The translations under genes were made by a program, and so were the position numbers. A DNA stretch of 64,000 nt from Acidovorax sp. Leaf191. GTDB taxonomy: Bacteria > Pseudomonadota > Gammaproteobacteria > Burkholderiales > Burkholderiaceae_C. The stretch is from assembly GCF_001424425.1 (NCBI RefSeq), contig NZ_LMPT01000012.1, forward strand, positions 456,074 through 520,073, read 5' to 3'. Numbering within the stretch: position 1 is the first letter of the stretch; every line of letters starts with the position of its first letter. The notes beneath the pieces were generated by a model. The model saw only the letters and a list, made by a program, of their open reading frames with translations. It had not been told where the DNA came from and did no database searches. Positions 42,461 through 53,828 of the stretch are shown here, in pieces.

Positions 42461-44305
42461 TCAGCGCGGTAGCGCCAGACGCTGGGTGGAAGGGGTGCTG
42501 GAGTGATCGCCGTCGAGCTTGAAGCCCGCCACGGTGCGTGCCAGGTGGTGGGCTTGTTCGTTCAGGACGGAGGACGCTGCGGTGGATTGTTCCACCAATG
42601 CGGCATTTTGCTGTGTCGAGCGGTCCATCTCGGCCACGGCCTGGTTGATCTGGCCGATGCCCGCGCTTTGTTCGTTCATCGAGCCGTTGATCTCGCCGAT
42701 GATCTGCGCCACCCGCTGGATGTCCTGCACGATCTCGCCCATGGTCTTGCCTGCGGCCTGCACGCGCTGCGTGCCGGTGGCCACGCTCGCGCCCGAGGCA
42801 TCGATCAGCGTCTTGATCTCCTTGGCGGCCGTCGCGCTGCGGTGGGCCAGGCTGCGCACCTCGCTGGCCACCACGGCGAAGCCACGGCCATTCTCACCGG
42901 CACGGGCTGCCTCCACCGCCGCGTTCAGCGCGAGGATGTTGGTCTGGAACGCGATGGAGTCGATCACGCCGATGATCTCGCCGATCTTGGCCGAGGCGGC
43001 CGAGATCTCGTCCATCGTGCTCACCGCGCCCGCCACCACATCACCACCCCGCATGGCCGTGGCGCTGGCCGAGTTGGCCAGGCGCGTGGCCTGGGCGGCC
43101 GCCTCGGCCGACTGCTTGACGGTGACCGTCAGCTGCGACAGCGAGGCGGAGGTTTCCTGCAGCGCGCTGGCCGAGCCTTCGGTGCGGTTGGACAGGTCCT
43201 GGTTGCCGGCCTTGATCTCGTCGGTGGCGGTCTTCATCGACTCCACGCCCTGGCGCACGTCCTGCAGGACGGTGCCGATCTTGTCCACGAAGCTGTTGAA
43301 CGACATGGCGATCTGCGCCACCTCGTCGCGCCCCTGCACGGGCAGGCGGTGCGTGAGGTCGCCGCTGCCCGAGCCGACTTCATCCATCGCATCGCGCACC
43401 TGCGAGAGGCGGCGGAACGACTGCGCGGTGAGCAGCGCGGTGACGCCGGCCGCGGCCAGCACCAGCAGCACGATGGCGACGGCCGAGGTACGCACCACGC
43501 TGGCAAGGCCCGCCGTGGCCTCGGCCTTGTCCAGCGCCACCACCAGCAGCCAGTCCGTGCCCTGCACGGGCAGTGCGCGCAGCAGCTTGGGCGCGCCGTT
43601 GAGTTCGGCTTCGAGCGAGTGGCTCGCGCCCTGCAGCGTGGACACCACGGCGGGCGTGAGCGCGGCGGACAGCTCTGCCACCGGCTTGAGCATGCGCTGT
43701 GCATCGGGGTGGGCCAGCACCAGCCCGTCCTTGTCGATCACGAAGCCCAGGCTGCTGGGCGTGGGGTGAACGGCGGCCACGACCTCCTGCACGCCCTTGA
43801 GCGGCACGGCGCCGCTGATCGCGCCCTGCGCCGTGCCATCGCGCAGGATGGGTGCGGCGAACGACACGAAGGGCTCGCCGGTGGAGGCATCGCCATACGG
43901 CTTGGTCACCACCAGCTTGCCGGCCTGCAGCGCGCTCTTGTACCAAGGGCGGGCGGTGGGGTCGTAGGTGGGCGGCGTGGTGCTGCTGCTCGACACCCAG
44001 GTCTTGTCCTGCCAGCCGCCCGTTGTCACCGGGAAACCGCCGGACTTGTTCATGTGCAGCACCAGGCCCTTGGGGTCGCCGGGTTCGACCACGGCGGCCG
44101 TCGCCGTCACGGCGGTGGCCTTGGCGGCGACCCATTTCTCGATGGCCAGCGTGTTGCCCGAGGCGATGGCGGCCAGGTTTTCTTCAATCGTCTGCAGTGT
44201 GGCCGACCGCACGATGGTGTAGGTGGCAGCGCCCGTGAGCGCCAGGGCCACGGTGACGGCTGCGGTGGTGATGAGCAGGATGCGGGTGCGAAGCGAGGTG
44301 ATCAT
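42461..44305 (-). CDS. Methyl-accepting chemotaxis protein, dCache sensor
   Basis: A 614-aa transmembrane chemoreceptor. Helix 1 is at about residues 8-32. A periplasmic dCache-type double-PAS domain spans about 35-275, with the ligand-pocket pattern [13 protein letters not shown]...[20 protein letters not shown]. Helix 2 is at about 283-305, HAMP at about 306-360, and the cytoplasmic hairpin has the tip [26 protein letters not shown]. The DxxxRPWY-type motif is typical of amino-acid or purine-binding dCache domains. There is no C-terminal CheR-docking pentapeptide. Confidence 0.88.
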   Translation of the reverse strand: MITSLRTRILLITTAAVTVALALTGAATYTIVRSATLQTIEENLAAIASGNTLAIEKWVAAKATAVTATAAVVEPGDPKGLVLHMNKSGGFPVTTGGWQDKTWVSSSSTTPPTYDPTARPWYKSALQAGKLVVTKPYGDASTGEPFVSFAAPILRDGTAQGAISGAVPLKGVQEVVAAVHPTPSSLGFVIDKDGLVLAHPDAQRMLKPVAELSAALTPAVVSTLQGASHSLEAELNGAPKLLRALPVQGTDWLLVVALDKAEATAGLASVVRTSAVAIVLLVLAAAGVTALLTAQSFRRLSQVRDAMDEVGSGSGDLTHRLPVQGRDEVAQIAMSFNSFVDKIGTVLQDVRQGVESMKTATDEIKAGNQDLSNRTEGSASALQETSASLSQLTVTVKQSAEAAAQATRLANSASATAMRGGDVVAGAVSTMDEISAASAKIGEIIGVIDSIAFQTNILALNAAVEAARAGENGRGFAVVASEVRSLAHRSATAAKEIKTLIDASGASVATGTQRVQAAGKTMGEIVQDIQRVAQIIGEINGSMNEQSAGIGQINQAVAEMDRSTQQNAALVEQSTAASSVLNEQAHHLARTVAGFKLDGDHSSTPSTQRLALPR

Positions 44306-44405
44306 GGAACTGTTCCTGGGCCTGTGGGGCGGTGAGGCGCAGTATGCGTCGGCTCGCAGTGCCCGCATCCTGCGCCACGATCTGGTGGCGGTATACGGGC
44401 GTCAG

Positions 44406-45233
44406 TCAACTCTTGCCATCGCGAAACATGTCTGGTGACAGGCTGTGCCTGAACCAGTGGATGGCATTGACCATGAGGGCCTGGGACGACCGGGCCTGGG
44501 ACAGAAACGCTTCGATCCGGGCCAGGAGCCGGGGCTCTTGCTTGCGCACGCCGATGTAGCAATGGCTCTGGCGCAGCACGGCCAGCCGCCGCACGCGCTC
44601 ACGCATGGCGACATCTGGAATGGACTCGGCCACCACATTGCCTGCTGCAAAGGCATCGATGCTGCGGCGCGCATAAGCCTCCAGCAGGGGGGCCGAACTG
44701 TCGAACGCCATGGCGGTGGCCTGGGGGGCCTGGGCCTTCAGCTCGGCTTCTTCCAGGCTGCCGCGCACGACGCCCACCTTGCGGCCTTTGAGTGCCGCGG
44801 CGTCGGCGATGCCGGAATTCGCGTCGCTGAAAATGCCCATGTAGGTGGGCGCATAGGACGACGAAAAATCGATCTGCTTTTCGCGCTCTGCCGTCTTGCC
44901 CAGGCTGGAGATGATCACATCGACACGGTCTTCGAGCAGGGCCGGTATCCGGTCCGCACTGGCCACCGGCAGGGGCTTGAGCGCCACCTTCAGGTCGGCC
45001 GCCAGCATGTGCGCGATGGTGATGTCGAAACCATCCAGAACACCTTTGTTGGTAAACCCGAAAGGAGGAAATTCTTGCGGAACGGCGACACGAAGTGTTT
45101 TGTTCTGCAGGATTTTTTCCAGCTGGTCTGATTTGCCGGTGCCCTGGGCACTGGCCCCCGTCCAGCTCAGGGTGGAGAGGCCAGTGGCGCCTGCGATCAG
45201 CAGGCGACGCGTCGGGGAGTGCGGGGCAGCCAT
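44406..45233 (-). CDS. Amino-acid-type ABC substrate-binding protein (SBP family 3)
   Basis: A 275-aa periplasmic binding protein with a signal peptide ending SAQ at about residue 29. Family 3 marks are LRVAVPQEFPPFGFTNKGVLDGFDI, then DRVDVIISSLGKTAEREKQIDFSSSY and GRKVGVVRGSLEE. The ligand is likely a polar or acidic amino acid. No permease or ATPase is adjacent; it lies 42 bp downstream of the dctA stop and 100 bp upstream of the chemoreceptor gene on the same strand. It might present its ligand to the chemoreceptor or share a distant transporter. CCACAGGAAA precedes the ATG at 45233. Confidence 0.8.
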   Translation of the reverse strand: MAAPHSPTRRLLIAGATGLSTLSWTGASAQGTGKSDQLEKILQNKTLRVAVPQEFPPFGFTNKGVLDGFDITIAHMLAADLKVALKPLPVASADRIPALLEDRVDVIISSLGKTAEREKQIDFSSSYAPTYMGIFSDANSGIADAAALKGRKVGVVRGSLEEAELKAQAPQATAMAFDSSAPLLEAYARRSIDAFAAGNVVAESIPDVAMRERVRRLAVLRQSHCYIGVRKQEPRLLARIEAFLSQARSSQALMVNAIHWFRHSLSPDMFRDGKS

Positions 45234-45275
45234 GTGATTTTCCTGTGGAGTGGGCACGTGGTCATCGTGCCACCA

Positions 45276-46556
45276 TCATTTGCGTGTGGATTGGGGCTCG
45301 CGGCCGTCCAGCACGGCATGGGCGCGTTCGCGGTCGATGTCGCCCTCCCATGCGGCGATGGCCACCGTGGCCACGCAGTTGCCGATCAGGTTGCCCAGGG
45401 CACGGGCAATGCCCATGAACCAGTCCACCGACAGCACCAGCACCAGCCCGATGGCCGGAATGGCCGGGATCGCATGCAGCGTGGCCGCCAGCACCACGAT
45501 GGCCGAGCCCGGCACGCCATGCGCGCCCTTGGACGTGACCAGCGATATCGCCAGGATGGTCAGCAGGTCGGCCATGGAGATCGGCGTGTTCGTGGCCTGG
45601 GCGATGAACACGGCGGCCAGCGTGATGTAGATCGAGAACGCGTCCAGGTTGAACGAGTAGCCCGTGGGGATCACCAGGCCCACGGTCGAATCGCGGATGC
45701 CCATGTGCTTGAGCTTGGCCATGATCTGGGGCAGCACGCTGTCGGACGACGTGGTGGCGAACACCACGGCCAGCTCTTCGCGCAGGTAGCGCAGCAGCTT
45801 GAACAGGCTGAAGCCCGACACCCGCATGATGAGGCCCAGCACCACCACCACGAACAGGAACACCGCCGCATAGAACAGCACCACCAGCATGCCCAGCTGC
45901 TTGAGCGAGCCGATGCCGTACTTGCCCACCGTGAACGCAATGGCGCCCAGCACGCCCAGTGGCGCCAGCTTGATGATCAGGCCCATGGTCTTGAACAGCA
46001 CGTGCGACAGGTCTTCGATGAGGCTGGTGATGCGCGCGCCGCGCTCGCCCAGCAGCGCCAGCGCGCAGCCGAAGATGATGGAGAACAGAAGCACCTGCAG
46101 CACGTCGCCGGTGGCGAACGCGCTCACGGCGGTGGTGGGGATGAGCTTGAGCAGAAAGTCGCTGAAGCCGCCGCCCGTGAGCTTGCTGGCGTTTTCCGCA
46201 TAGGCGCCCATGGCCTTGGGGTCCAGCGCGCTCGGGTCCACATTCATGCCGACGCCGGGCTCGAACCAGAACGCAAGCGCCAGGCCCAGCACCAGCGCGA
46301 CGGAGGTGACGACCTCGAAGTAGATGAGCGACTTGATGCCCACCCGGCCCACCCGCTTCAAGTCACCCGTGCCGGCGATGCCATGCACCACCACGCAGAA
46401 GACGATGAGCGGAATCAGCATCTTGATGAGCTTGATGAAGCCGTCGCCCAGCGGCTTGAGCTGCACGGCCGTGTCGGGCCAGAACAGCCCGACGGCCACG
46501 CCGGCAATCAAGGCCAGGATCACCCGGCCGAACAAGGAGTTGAGGAAGCGGAGCAT
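45276..46556 (-). CDS. dctA: C4-dicarboxylate:cation symporter DctA
   Basis: A 426-aa DAACS-family transporter, the length of E. coli DctA. Conserved parts include KPLGDGFIKLIKMLIPLIVF near the N terminus, the hairpin ATTSSDSVLPQIMAKL, and TGYSFNLDAFSIYITLAAVFIAQ in helix 7/hairpin 2. It imports succinate, fumarate and malate, fitting with the malic enzyme at 33.6 kb. A GntR-like CTTGCATACAAG site lies 45 bp upstream of the start, suggesting common control with nucleobase uptake. Confidence 0.87.
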   Translation of the reverse strand: MLRFLNSLFGRVILALIAGVAVGLFWPDTAVQLKPLGDGFIKLIKMLIPLIVFCVVVHGIAGTGDLKRVGRVGIKSLIYFEVVTSVALVLGLALAFWFEPGVGMNVDPSALDPKAMGAYAENASKLTGGGFSDFLLKLIPTTAVSAFATGDVLQVLLFSIIFGCALALLGERGARITSLIEDLSHVLFKTMGLIIKLAPLGVLGAIAFTVGKYGIGSLKQLGMLVVLFYAAVFLFVVVVLGLIMRVSGFSLFKLLRYLREELAVVFATTSSDSVLPQIMAKLKHMGIRDSTVGLVIPTGYSFNLDAFSIYITLAAVFIAQATNTPISMADLLTILAISLVTSKGAHGVPGSAIVVLAATLHAIPAIPAIGLVLVLSVDWFMGIARALGNLIGNCVATVAIAAWEGDIDRERAHAVLDGREPQSTRK

Positions 46557-46601
46557 GGGAACCCTTTGCGGAAAAAAGGAGGAAGTGGCACTGCGATCAA
46601 T

Positions 46602-46613
46602 CTTGCATACAAG
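46602..46613. promoter_or_regulatory. GntR-like operator CTTGCATACAAG
   Basis: A 12-bp palindrome with one mismatched central pair, 45 bp upstream of dctA. It resembles the TTGTATACAA class seen before the NCS1 permease. Confidence 0.5.
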
Positions 46614-46770
46614 AAATGTAGGCAAGTGTTGCGCACCAGAACATAGGGTTATCCCCCGATGGCAGCGCTGCAACGGTCCTGCAGCCACGGGGTGGACGGT
46701 TGAAGTTCTTTTGACTTGCGCGCAGGGTATGGGCCGGCCGGGTGCCGCACAATCGCCCGCGGAGACCACC

Positions 46771-48111
46771 ATGACCGCTGACCACAACGTGCCCGACCCC
46801 GTTCGCCAGAGCGGCGAATTCCTCGAATACCTGTACCGCGTGGCCGTGCGCCGCGCGCTGCCGCTGCACAACACGGCCGCCTTCCTGCCCGCCCCGCCCA
46901 GCCCGGAGAGCGGCGGGCGCACCCTGGTGCTGGGCGCCGGCAAGGCCGGTGGCGCCATGGCCCACGCAGTGGAGGCGCTGTGGCCGGCCGATGCGCCGCT
47001 GTCGGGCCTGGTGGTGACGCGCTACCACCACACGCCGCCCCGGCCGGATGGCCTGCCGCAGCGCATCGAGGTGGTCGAGGCCGCGCACCCGGTGCCCGAT
47101 GCGGCGGGGCTCGATGCCGCGCAGCGCATCCTGGCGCTGACGCAGGGCCTCACGGCCAACGACCTGGTGCTGTGCCTGATCTCGGGCGGGGGCTCGGCCC
47201 TGCTCACGCTGCCGGCCGACGGCCTCACGCTCGAAGACAAGCAGCGCATCAACAAGGCGCTGCTCGAGAGCGGCGCCGCCATCGACGAGATGAACTGCGT
47301 GCGCAAGCACCTCTCGCGCATCAAGGGCGGGCGCCTGGCGGCGGCCTGCGCACCCGCGCGCGTGGTCACGCTCACCATCAGCGACGTGCCGGGCGACGAC
47401 CCCTCGGTCATCGCCAGCGGCCCCACCGTGCCCGACGCCACCACCTGCGCCGACGCCCTCGCCATCCTGGCGCGCTATCACATCGACATCCCGACCAGCG
47501 TGCGCGCTGCGCTGCAGGCCGGTGACCTCGAAACCCCCAAGCCCGGCGACGCCGTCTTCGCAGGCCACGCCGTGCACATGACGGCCACGCCCCAGCAGTC
47601 GCTGGAGGCAGCGGCCGAGGCCGCGCGGGCGGCGGGTGTGCCGGCGTACATCCTGTCCGACGAGATCGAGGGCGAATCGCGCGAGGTGGGCAAGGTGCAC
47701 GCGGCGCTGGCACGGGCCGTGGCGCGCCACGGCCAGCCTTTTGCGCGGCCCTGCGTGATCCTCTCTGGCGGCGAGACCACCGTCACGGTCCGCCCGCGCG
47801 CACCGGGCGCCCCCAAGGGCCGGGGCGGCCGCGCGGGCGAGTTCTGCCTGGGGCTCGCGCAGGCGCTGCAGGGCCAGGCGGGCGTGTGGGCCCTGGCGGC
47901 AGATACCGACGGCATCGACGGCGTGGAAGACAACGCCGGAGCCCGCGTGGCGCCCGACACCCTGGCGCGCGCCACTGCACAGGGCCTGCGCATTGCGGAC
48001 GGCCTGGACCGCAACGATGCGTACGGCTACTTCGATGCGCTGGGCGACCTGGTCGTCACCGGGCCCACGCACACGAACGTCAATGACTTCCGGGCGATCC
48101 TGATTTTGTAG
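46771..48111 (+). CDS. ttuD: Glycerate 2-kinase / hydroxypyruvate reductase-type TtuD (MOFRL)
   Basis: A 446-aa protein with the DUF4147 N-terminal domain (LVLGAGKAGGAMAHAVE, LCLISGGGSALLTLPADG, MNCVRKHLSRIKGGRLA) and the C-terminal MOFRL domain (RGGRAGEFCLGLAQAL, DTDGIDGVEDNAGA). Family members once called hydroxypyruvate reductase are glycerate 2-kinases, making 2-phosphoglycerate from glycerate and ATP. This completes the glyoxylate route encoded next door: Gcl, Hyi and GlxR yield D-glycerate. It is divergent from dctA. Start at 46771, with GGAGA upstream. Confidence 0.87.
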   Translation: MTADHNVPDPVRQSGEFLEYLYRVAVRRALPLHNTAAFLPAPPSPESGGRTLVLGAGKAGGAMAHAVEALWPADAPLSGLVVTRYHHTPPRPDGLPQRIEVVEAAHPVPDAAGLDAAQRILALTQGLTANDLVLCLISGGGSALLTLPADGLTLEDKQRINKALLESGAAIDEMNCVRKHLSRIKGGRLAAACAPARVVTLTISDVPGDDPSVIASGPTVPDATTCADALAILARYHIDIPTSVRAALQAGDLETPKPGDAVFAGHAVHMTATPQQSLEAAAEAARAAGVPAYILSDEIEGESREVGKVHAALARAVARHGQPFARPCVILSGGETTVTVRPRAPGAPKGRGGRAGEFCLGLAQALQGQAGVWALAADTDGIDGVEDNAGARVAPDTLARATAQGLRIADGLDRNDAYGYFDALGDLVVTGPTHTNVNDFRAILIL

Positions 48112-48231
48112 CGGCTGGCGCTGACTGGGCCTGGGCTGCAGGGCGATAAGGTGCTGAGTTTTGGGCTGGCGCTGTGCCTGATCCTTAACCCCTCTCCCCA
48201 GGGCGAACCCTCGCCATCTCCCAGCCATCCT

Positions 48232-49161
48232 TTACTTCCTCGCCGCCCCCTCCCGCGGCAACGCAGCCACCCAGTCCTTGCCAAACCGCCCCTGCAAAAA
48301 CGCGACGAACGCCTGCACCTTCTGCGGCACCAGCCGCGGTGACGGGTACACCGCATGGATCTCCTGTTCGGGCAGGCGGCAGGTCTTGAGCACCTCCACC
48401 ACGCGCCCTGCCGCCAGCGACTTCACCGCCACGTAGTGCGGCAGCGCCGCGATGCCCATGTGCGCGCGCGCCGCCGCCAGCAGCGCAGAGAGGTTGTTGG
48501 ACCGCAGCCGCCCCGTGACGGGCACCGAGACCGCCTCGCCGCTCGCATTGCGCAGCCGCCACAGGTCGTTGCCCTGCACGCTGCTGTAGATCAGCGTGGC
48601 GTGGTCCTTCAGGTCCGACGGCCGGCGCGGCGTGCCGTGGCGGCGCAGGTAGGTGGGCGAGGCCACCAGCACCCAGGGGTTCATGCCCAGCGTGCGCGCA
48701 CCCAGGGCCGAGTCGGCGAGCTTGCCCAGGCGGATCGCCACGTCGATGCCGTGGGCCACCAGGTCGGTGTAGCGGTCCTCGAAGCTCAGGTCCAGCTGCA
48801 CCTGCGGGTTCTGCGCCATGAACTCCAGCGCCAGCGGCACCACCACGCGCCGCCCAAACGCCACCGAGCTGCCCACCCGCAACTGGCCGTGCACCTGGGT
48901 CTGGCGCACGCGCACCACGCTCTCGGCGTCGGCCACGTCGGTCACGATGGCCTTGCACTTCTCGTAGTACAGCGCACCGGGCTCGGTCAGGCTCACGCCG
49001 CGCGTGTTGCGGTTGAGCAGCCGCACCTTCAGGTGTGCCTCCATGGCGGCGACCTGCTTGGTCACCGTGGGCTGCGTGGTGGCGAACTCGCGGGCCACCT
49101 TGGTGAAGCTGCCGGTCTCCACCACGCGCACGAACATTTCCATGGCATCGAGTCGGTCCAT
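48232..49161 (-). CDS. LysR-family transcriptional regulator
   Basis: A 309-aa LTTR. The winged helix is at residues about 5-62 ([28 protein letters not shown]), followed by a periplasmic-binding-protein-like effector domain. The [28 protein letters not shown] pattern places it in the large CrgA-like branch. It is divergent from gcl across a 156-bp spacer containing a perfect inverted repeat, so control of the glyoxylate operon and of itself is probable. Confidence 0.85.
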   Translation of the reverse strand: MDRLDAMEMFVRVVETGSFTKVAREFATTQPTVTKQVAAMEAHLKVRLLNRNTRGVSLTEPGALYYEKCKAIVTDVADAESVVRVRQTQVHGQLRVGSSVAFGRRVVVPLALEFMAQNPQVQLDLSFEDRYTDLVAHGIDVAIRLGKLADSALGARTLGMNPWVLVASPTYLRRHGTPRRPSDLKDHATLIYSSVQGNDLWRLRNASGEAVSVPVTGRLRSNNLSALLAAARAHMGIAALPHYVAVKSLAAGRVVEVLKTCRLPEQEIHAVYPSPRLVPQKVQAFVAFLQGRFGKDWVAALPREGAARK

Positions 49162-49209
49162 CGTGGTTGCCTCCTGTGCTGTGCATGGTGGCGCGCAATG
49201 GCGCCATGG

Positions 49210-49230
49210 TTTATTCCTGTGTGGAATAAA
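49210..49230. promoter_or_regulatory. LysR-type operator between lysR and gcl
   Basis: TTTATTCC (49210-49217) and GGAATAAA (49223-49230) are perfect 8-bp arms around a 5-bp spacer. The layout satisfies the T-N11-A rule for LysR-type regulators. It lies 49 bp from the lysR start and 88 bp from the gcl start. Confidence 0.75.
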
Positions 49231-49317
49231 TTTTATGGTCTGCCGCCACCTTCCGCTGCAAAGGGTGCTTGCCTAGAGTTGCCACATCAACCGACCCCCA
49301 ACAGAAGGAGATGTGCA

Positions 49318-51108
<1,791 letters not shown>

Positions 51109-51119
51109 CGCGACCCCCA

Positions 51120-51302
51120 CCGTTCAGCCTGAGCCTGTCGAAGGCCGCCTCAGTGCCCTGGCTTCGACAAGCTCAGCCCGAACGGTGGATGGAACGGGCG
51201 TCAACCTGCGCCCTTCAAAGACAACCTCAAACCCAAACCGTTCAGCCTGAGCTTGTCGAAGGCCACCCCAAGCCCTGGCCTCGACAGGCGCAGCCCGAAC
51301 GG
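51120..51302. repeat. Two inverted pairs of the TCGACAAGCTCA repeat inside the gcl-hyi gap
   Basis: Pair one has arms at 51120-51145 (CCGTTCAGCCTGAGCCTGTC...) and 51160-51185. Pair two has arms at 51239-51264 and 51280-51302. Each pair would fold into a long hairpin in the operon mRNA between gcl and hyi. The 258-bp gap is otherwise empty. Confidence 0.85.
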
Positions 51303-51366
51303 TATGGGGTGGGGGCCCAGCTCAACGCAATCCACATTTTTTACCCACCTTCACGGAGACTTCCCC

Positions 51367-52146
51367 ATGCCCCGCTTCGCAGCCAACCTCAGCATGCTGT
51401 TCACCGAAGTGCCTTTCCTCGACCGCTTCGAGCGCGCTGCCCGCGCCGGATTCGAAGCCGTGGAGTTCCTCTTCCCTTACGCCCACACCCCCGAGGAACT
51501 GCGTGCACAGATTGACGCACACCACCTGCAGATCGTGCTGCACAACCTGCCCGCCGGCGACTTGGACGCGGGCGAGCGCGGCATCGCCTGCCACCCGGAT
51601 CGCATTGCCGAGTTCCGCGCCGGCGTGGCCCGCGCCATCACCTATGCGAAGGCGCTGGGCGTGCCACAACTCAACTGCCTGACCGGCAAGGCGCCGGCGG
51701 GTGTGGACGCCGCCGTACTGCGCAGCACCCTGGTGCAGAACCTGCGCTTCGCGGCCACCGAGCTCAAGGCGGCCGGCCTGCGCCTGCTGGTCGAGCCTAT
51801 CAACCCGTTCGACATCCCGGGCTTCTACCTCACCCGCACAGACCAGGCGCTGGCCATCCTGGACGAGGTGGGCGCCGACAACGCCTTCGTGCAGTACGAC
51901 ATCTACCACGCCCAGCGCACCGAGGGCGAGCTGGCCGCCACGCTGCAAAAGCACCTGCCGCGCATCGGCCATGTGCAGGTGGCCGACAACCCCGGCCGCC
52001 ACGAGCCGGGCACAGGCGAGATCAACTACCGCTACCTGTTCGCGCACCTGGACCGCATCGGATACGAAGGCTGGGTGGGCTGCGAGTACAAGCCCGCGCG
52101 CACGACAGAGATCGGCCTGGGGTGGCGCACGGCGCTCACCGCATGA
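51367..52146 (+). CDS. hyi: Hydroxypyruvate isomerase
   Basis: A 259-aa TIM-barrel isomerase of the AP-endonuclease 2 fold, interconverting hydroxypyruvate and tartronate semialdehyde. Start MPRFAANLSMLFTEVPFLDRF, metal/catalytic glutamates in LLVEPINPFDIPGFYL and WVGCEYKP, and HVQVADNPGRHEPGTGEINY are all as in E. coli Hyi. Length is normal. It is second in the gcl operon despite the 258-bp repeat-filled gap. CGGAGA precedes the ATG at 51367. Confidence 0.93.
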   Translation: MPRFAANLSMLFTEVPFLDRFERAARAGFEAVEFLFPYAHTPEELRAQIDAHHLQIVLHNLPAGDLDAGERGIACHPDRIAEFRAGVARAITYAKALGVPQLNCLTGKAPAGVDAAVLRSTLVQNLRFAATELKAAGLRLLVEPINPFDIPGFYLTRTDQALAILDEVGADNAFVQYDIYHAQRTEGELAATLQKHLPRIGHVQVADNPGRHEPGTGEINYRYLFAHLDRIGYEGWVGCEYKPARTTEIGLGWRTALTA

Positions 52147-52196
52147 GCCAGCACCCACGGATGTACGAATCAACACAACACAAGGAGAACAAGAAC

Positions 52197-53111
52197 ATGA
52201 CCGACACCCCCCTCAAACTCGGTTTCATCGGCCTGGGCATCATGGGCGCGCCCCTATGCGGCCACCTCATCGCCGCCGGCCACCAGCTGTACGTGCACAC
52301 ACGCGGCCGCGTGGCGCCGCAGATCGCAGAGAGCAGTGCCACGCAGTGCACCACGGCGCGCGGCGTGGCCGAGCGGGCCGACATCATCTTCCTGATGCTG
52401 CCCGACACGCCGGATGTGGAGAAGGTGCTGTTCGGCGCCGACGGCGTGGCCCAAGGCTTGAAGGGCAGCGCGCGCAAGGTGGTGGTGGACATGAGCTCTA
52501 TCTCGCCCGTGGCCACCAAGGACTTCGCGGCGCGCATCGAGGCCGTGGGCGCGCAGTACCTGGACGCCCCCGTGTCGGGCGGAGAGCTGGGCGCGAAGAA
52601 CGCCACCCTGTCCATCATGGTCGGCGGCCCCGAAGCGGTGTTCGACCGCATCCGGCCGCTGTTCGAGCGCCTGGGCAAGAACATCACCCTGGTGGGCGGC
52701 AACGGCGACGGCCAGACCGCCAAGGTGGCCAACCAGATCATCGTCGCCCTGAACATCGAGGCCGTGGCCGAAGCACTGCTCTTCGCCGCCCGCGCGGGCG
52801 CCGACCCTGCGCGCGTGCGTCAGGCGCTGCTGGGTGGCTTTGCCTCGTCGAAGATCCTGGAGGTGCATGCCGAGCGCATGATCCAACGCAGGTTCGAGCC
52901 AGGCTTTCGCATCGGGCTGCACCAGAAGGACCTGAACCTTGCGTTGTCGAGCGCTCGCACGCTGGGGGTGCCGCTGCCCAATACGGTCATGGCGCAGGAG
53001 CTGTTCAACGCCTGCGTCGCGCACGGCGGCCAGGGCTGGGACCACTCGGCGATGGTGCGTGCGTTGGAGAAGATGGCGAATTTCGAGATCGGGCAGGTCG
53101 CCCCGGTCTGA
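52197..53111 (+). CDS. glxR: 2-hydroxy-3-oxopropionate (tartronate semialdehyde) reductase
   Basis: A 304-aa beta-hydroxyacid dehydrogenase reducing tartronate semialdehyde to D-glycerate with NAD(P)H. Rossmann motif GFIGLGIMGAP at about residues 9-19, substrate-binding DAPVSGGELGA near 122 and the catalytic lysine in AKVANQI near 178 are present. AAGGAGAA precedes the ATG at 52197. It is third gene of the gcl operon, 50 bp after hyi. I use glxR rather than garR because of the gcl-hyi context. Confidence 0.92.
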   Translation: MTDTPLKLGFIGLGIMGAPLCGHLIAAGHQLYVHTRGRVAPQIAESSATQCTTARGVAERADIIFLMLPDTPDVEKVLFGADGVAQGLKGSARKVVVDMSSISPVATKDFAARIEAVGAQYLDAPVSGGELGAKNATLSIMVGGPEAVFDRIRPLFERLGKNITLVGGNGDGQTAKVANQIIVALNIEAVAEALLFAARAGADPARVRQALLGGFASSKILEVHAERMIQRRFEPGFRIGLHQKDLNLALSSARTLGVPLPNTVMAQELFNACVAHGGQGWDHSAMVRALEKMANFEIGQVAPV

Positions 53112-53267
53112 GCTCTTTGCAGGTAACGTTGCTCTTCGGGCGCAGCGCGGGTCCAGCAGCCGCCGGCGCTGCACAGCAGCTTCTCCAGGTTCACGCGGAA
53201 GCCTGGGGATTGCCGTCAGTCAAGGCGGTAGTCACGAATGGCTTGCGTGCATCCGCGTAGCAGCTAT

Positions 53268-53828
53268 TCAGAAGCCTCCCGCCTGCGCCTTGCGAATGGT
53301 TTCATAGACCTTTCGCACTTCGGGGATGGAGTCAAACTTCGGCGTGGCGTACTGGTCCATGCCGGGCCATCCACTGGGTAGCCCGCCCATCATGCTTGCC
53401 ATCGGATGCTGCGCGCCAAACGTGATGCTTCCCGAGCCATCTGCGCGTTCCGACAGGGACAACTCTGCCAGTGCCTTGATGCCTAATGACTTGACCTTGC
53501 GCGAGAACAGGCCCGAGACGATCAATACGCGCTGCGACGTTACGGCATAGGAGGTTGCTGCTCGCTGCCTTGCATCGACGAAAAAACGTCCCACCACGAC
53601 GTAGACGCCCACGAGAACAAAAGGAACACCAAACAATACGAAGGGCAATGGAGCGCCTGAGGCCGCAGCCGAGTAGAGCCAGTAGACCGCGAATCCCGCC
53701 CACAGCAGGCTGAAAGGAATGGCGAGGGCATCCGCGCCTCGCAAGATCAGCCCGCTGCGTGGTCGACCGATCCAGAGCGCTTGTTCACCGGGGGCCAGTT
53801 CTGATTGAATGGAGGATTGGTCGTTCAT
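53268..53828 (-). CDS. Bacterial PH-domain membrane protein
   Basis: A 186-aa protein with two transmembrane helices at about residues 35-58 and 62-85 and a PH-like domain after them (ATSYAVTSQRVLIVSGLFSRKVKSLGIKALAEL), the bPH/YdbS arrangement. The N terminus ELAPGEQALWIGRP is also typical. Function is unknown. Its base composition is less GC-extreme than its neighbours, which hints at different ancestry. It is convergent with the glxR operon. Confidence 0.75.
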   Translation of the reverse strand: MNDQSSIQSELAPGEQALWIGRPRSGLILRGADALAIPFSLLWAGFAVYWLYSAAASGAPLPFVLFGVPFVLVGVYVVVGRFFVDARQRAATSYAVTSQRVLIVSGLFSRKVKSLGIKALAELSLSERADGSGSITFGAQHPMASMMGGLPSGWPGMDQYATPKFDSIPEVRKVYETIRKAQAGGF

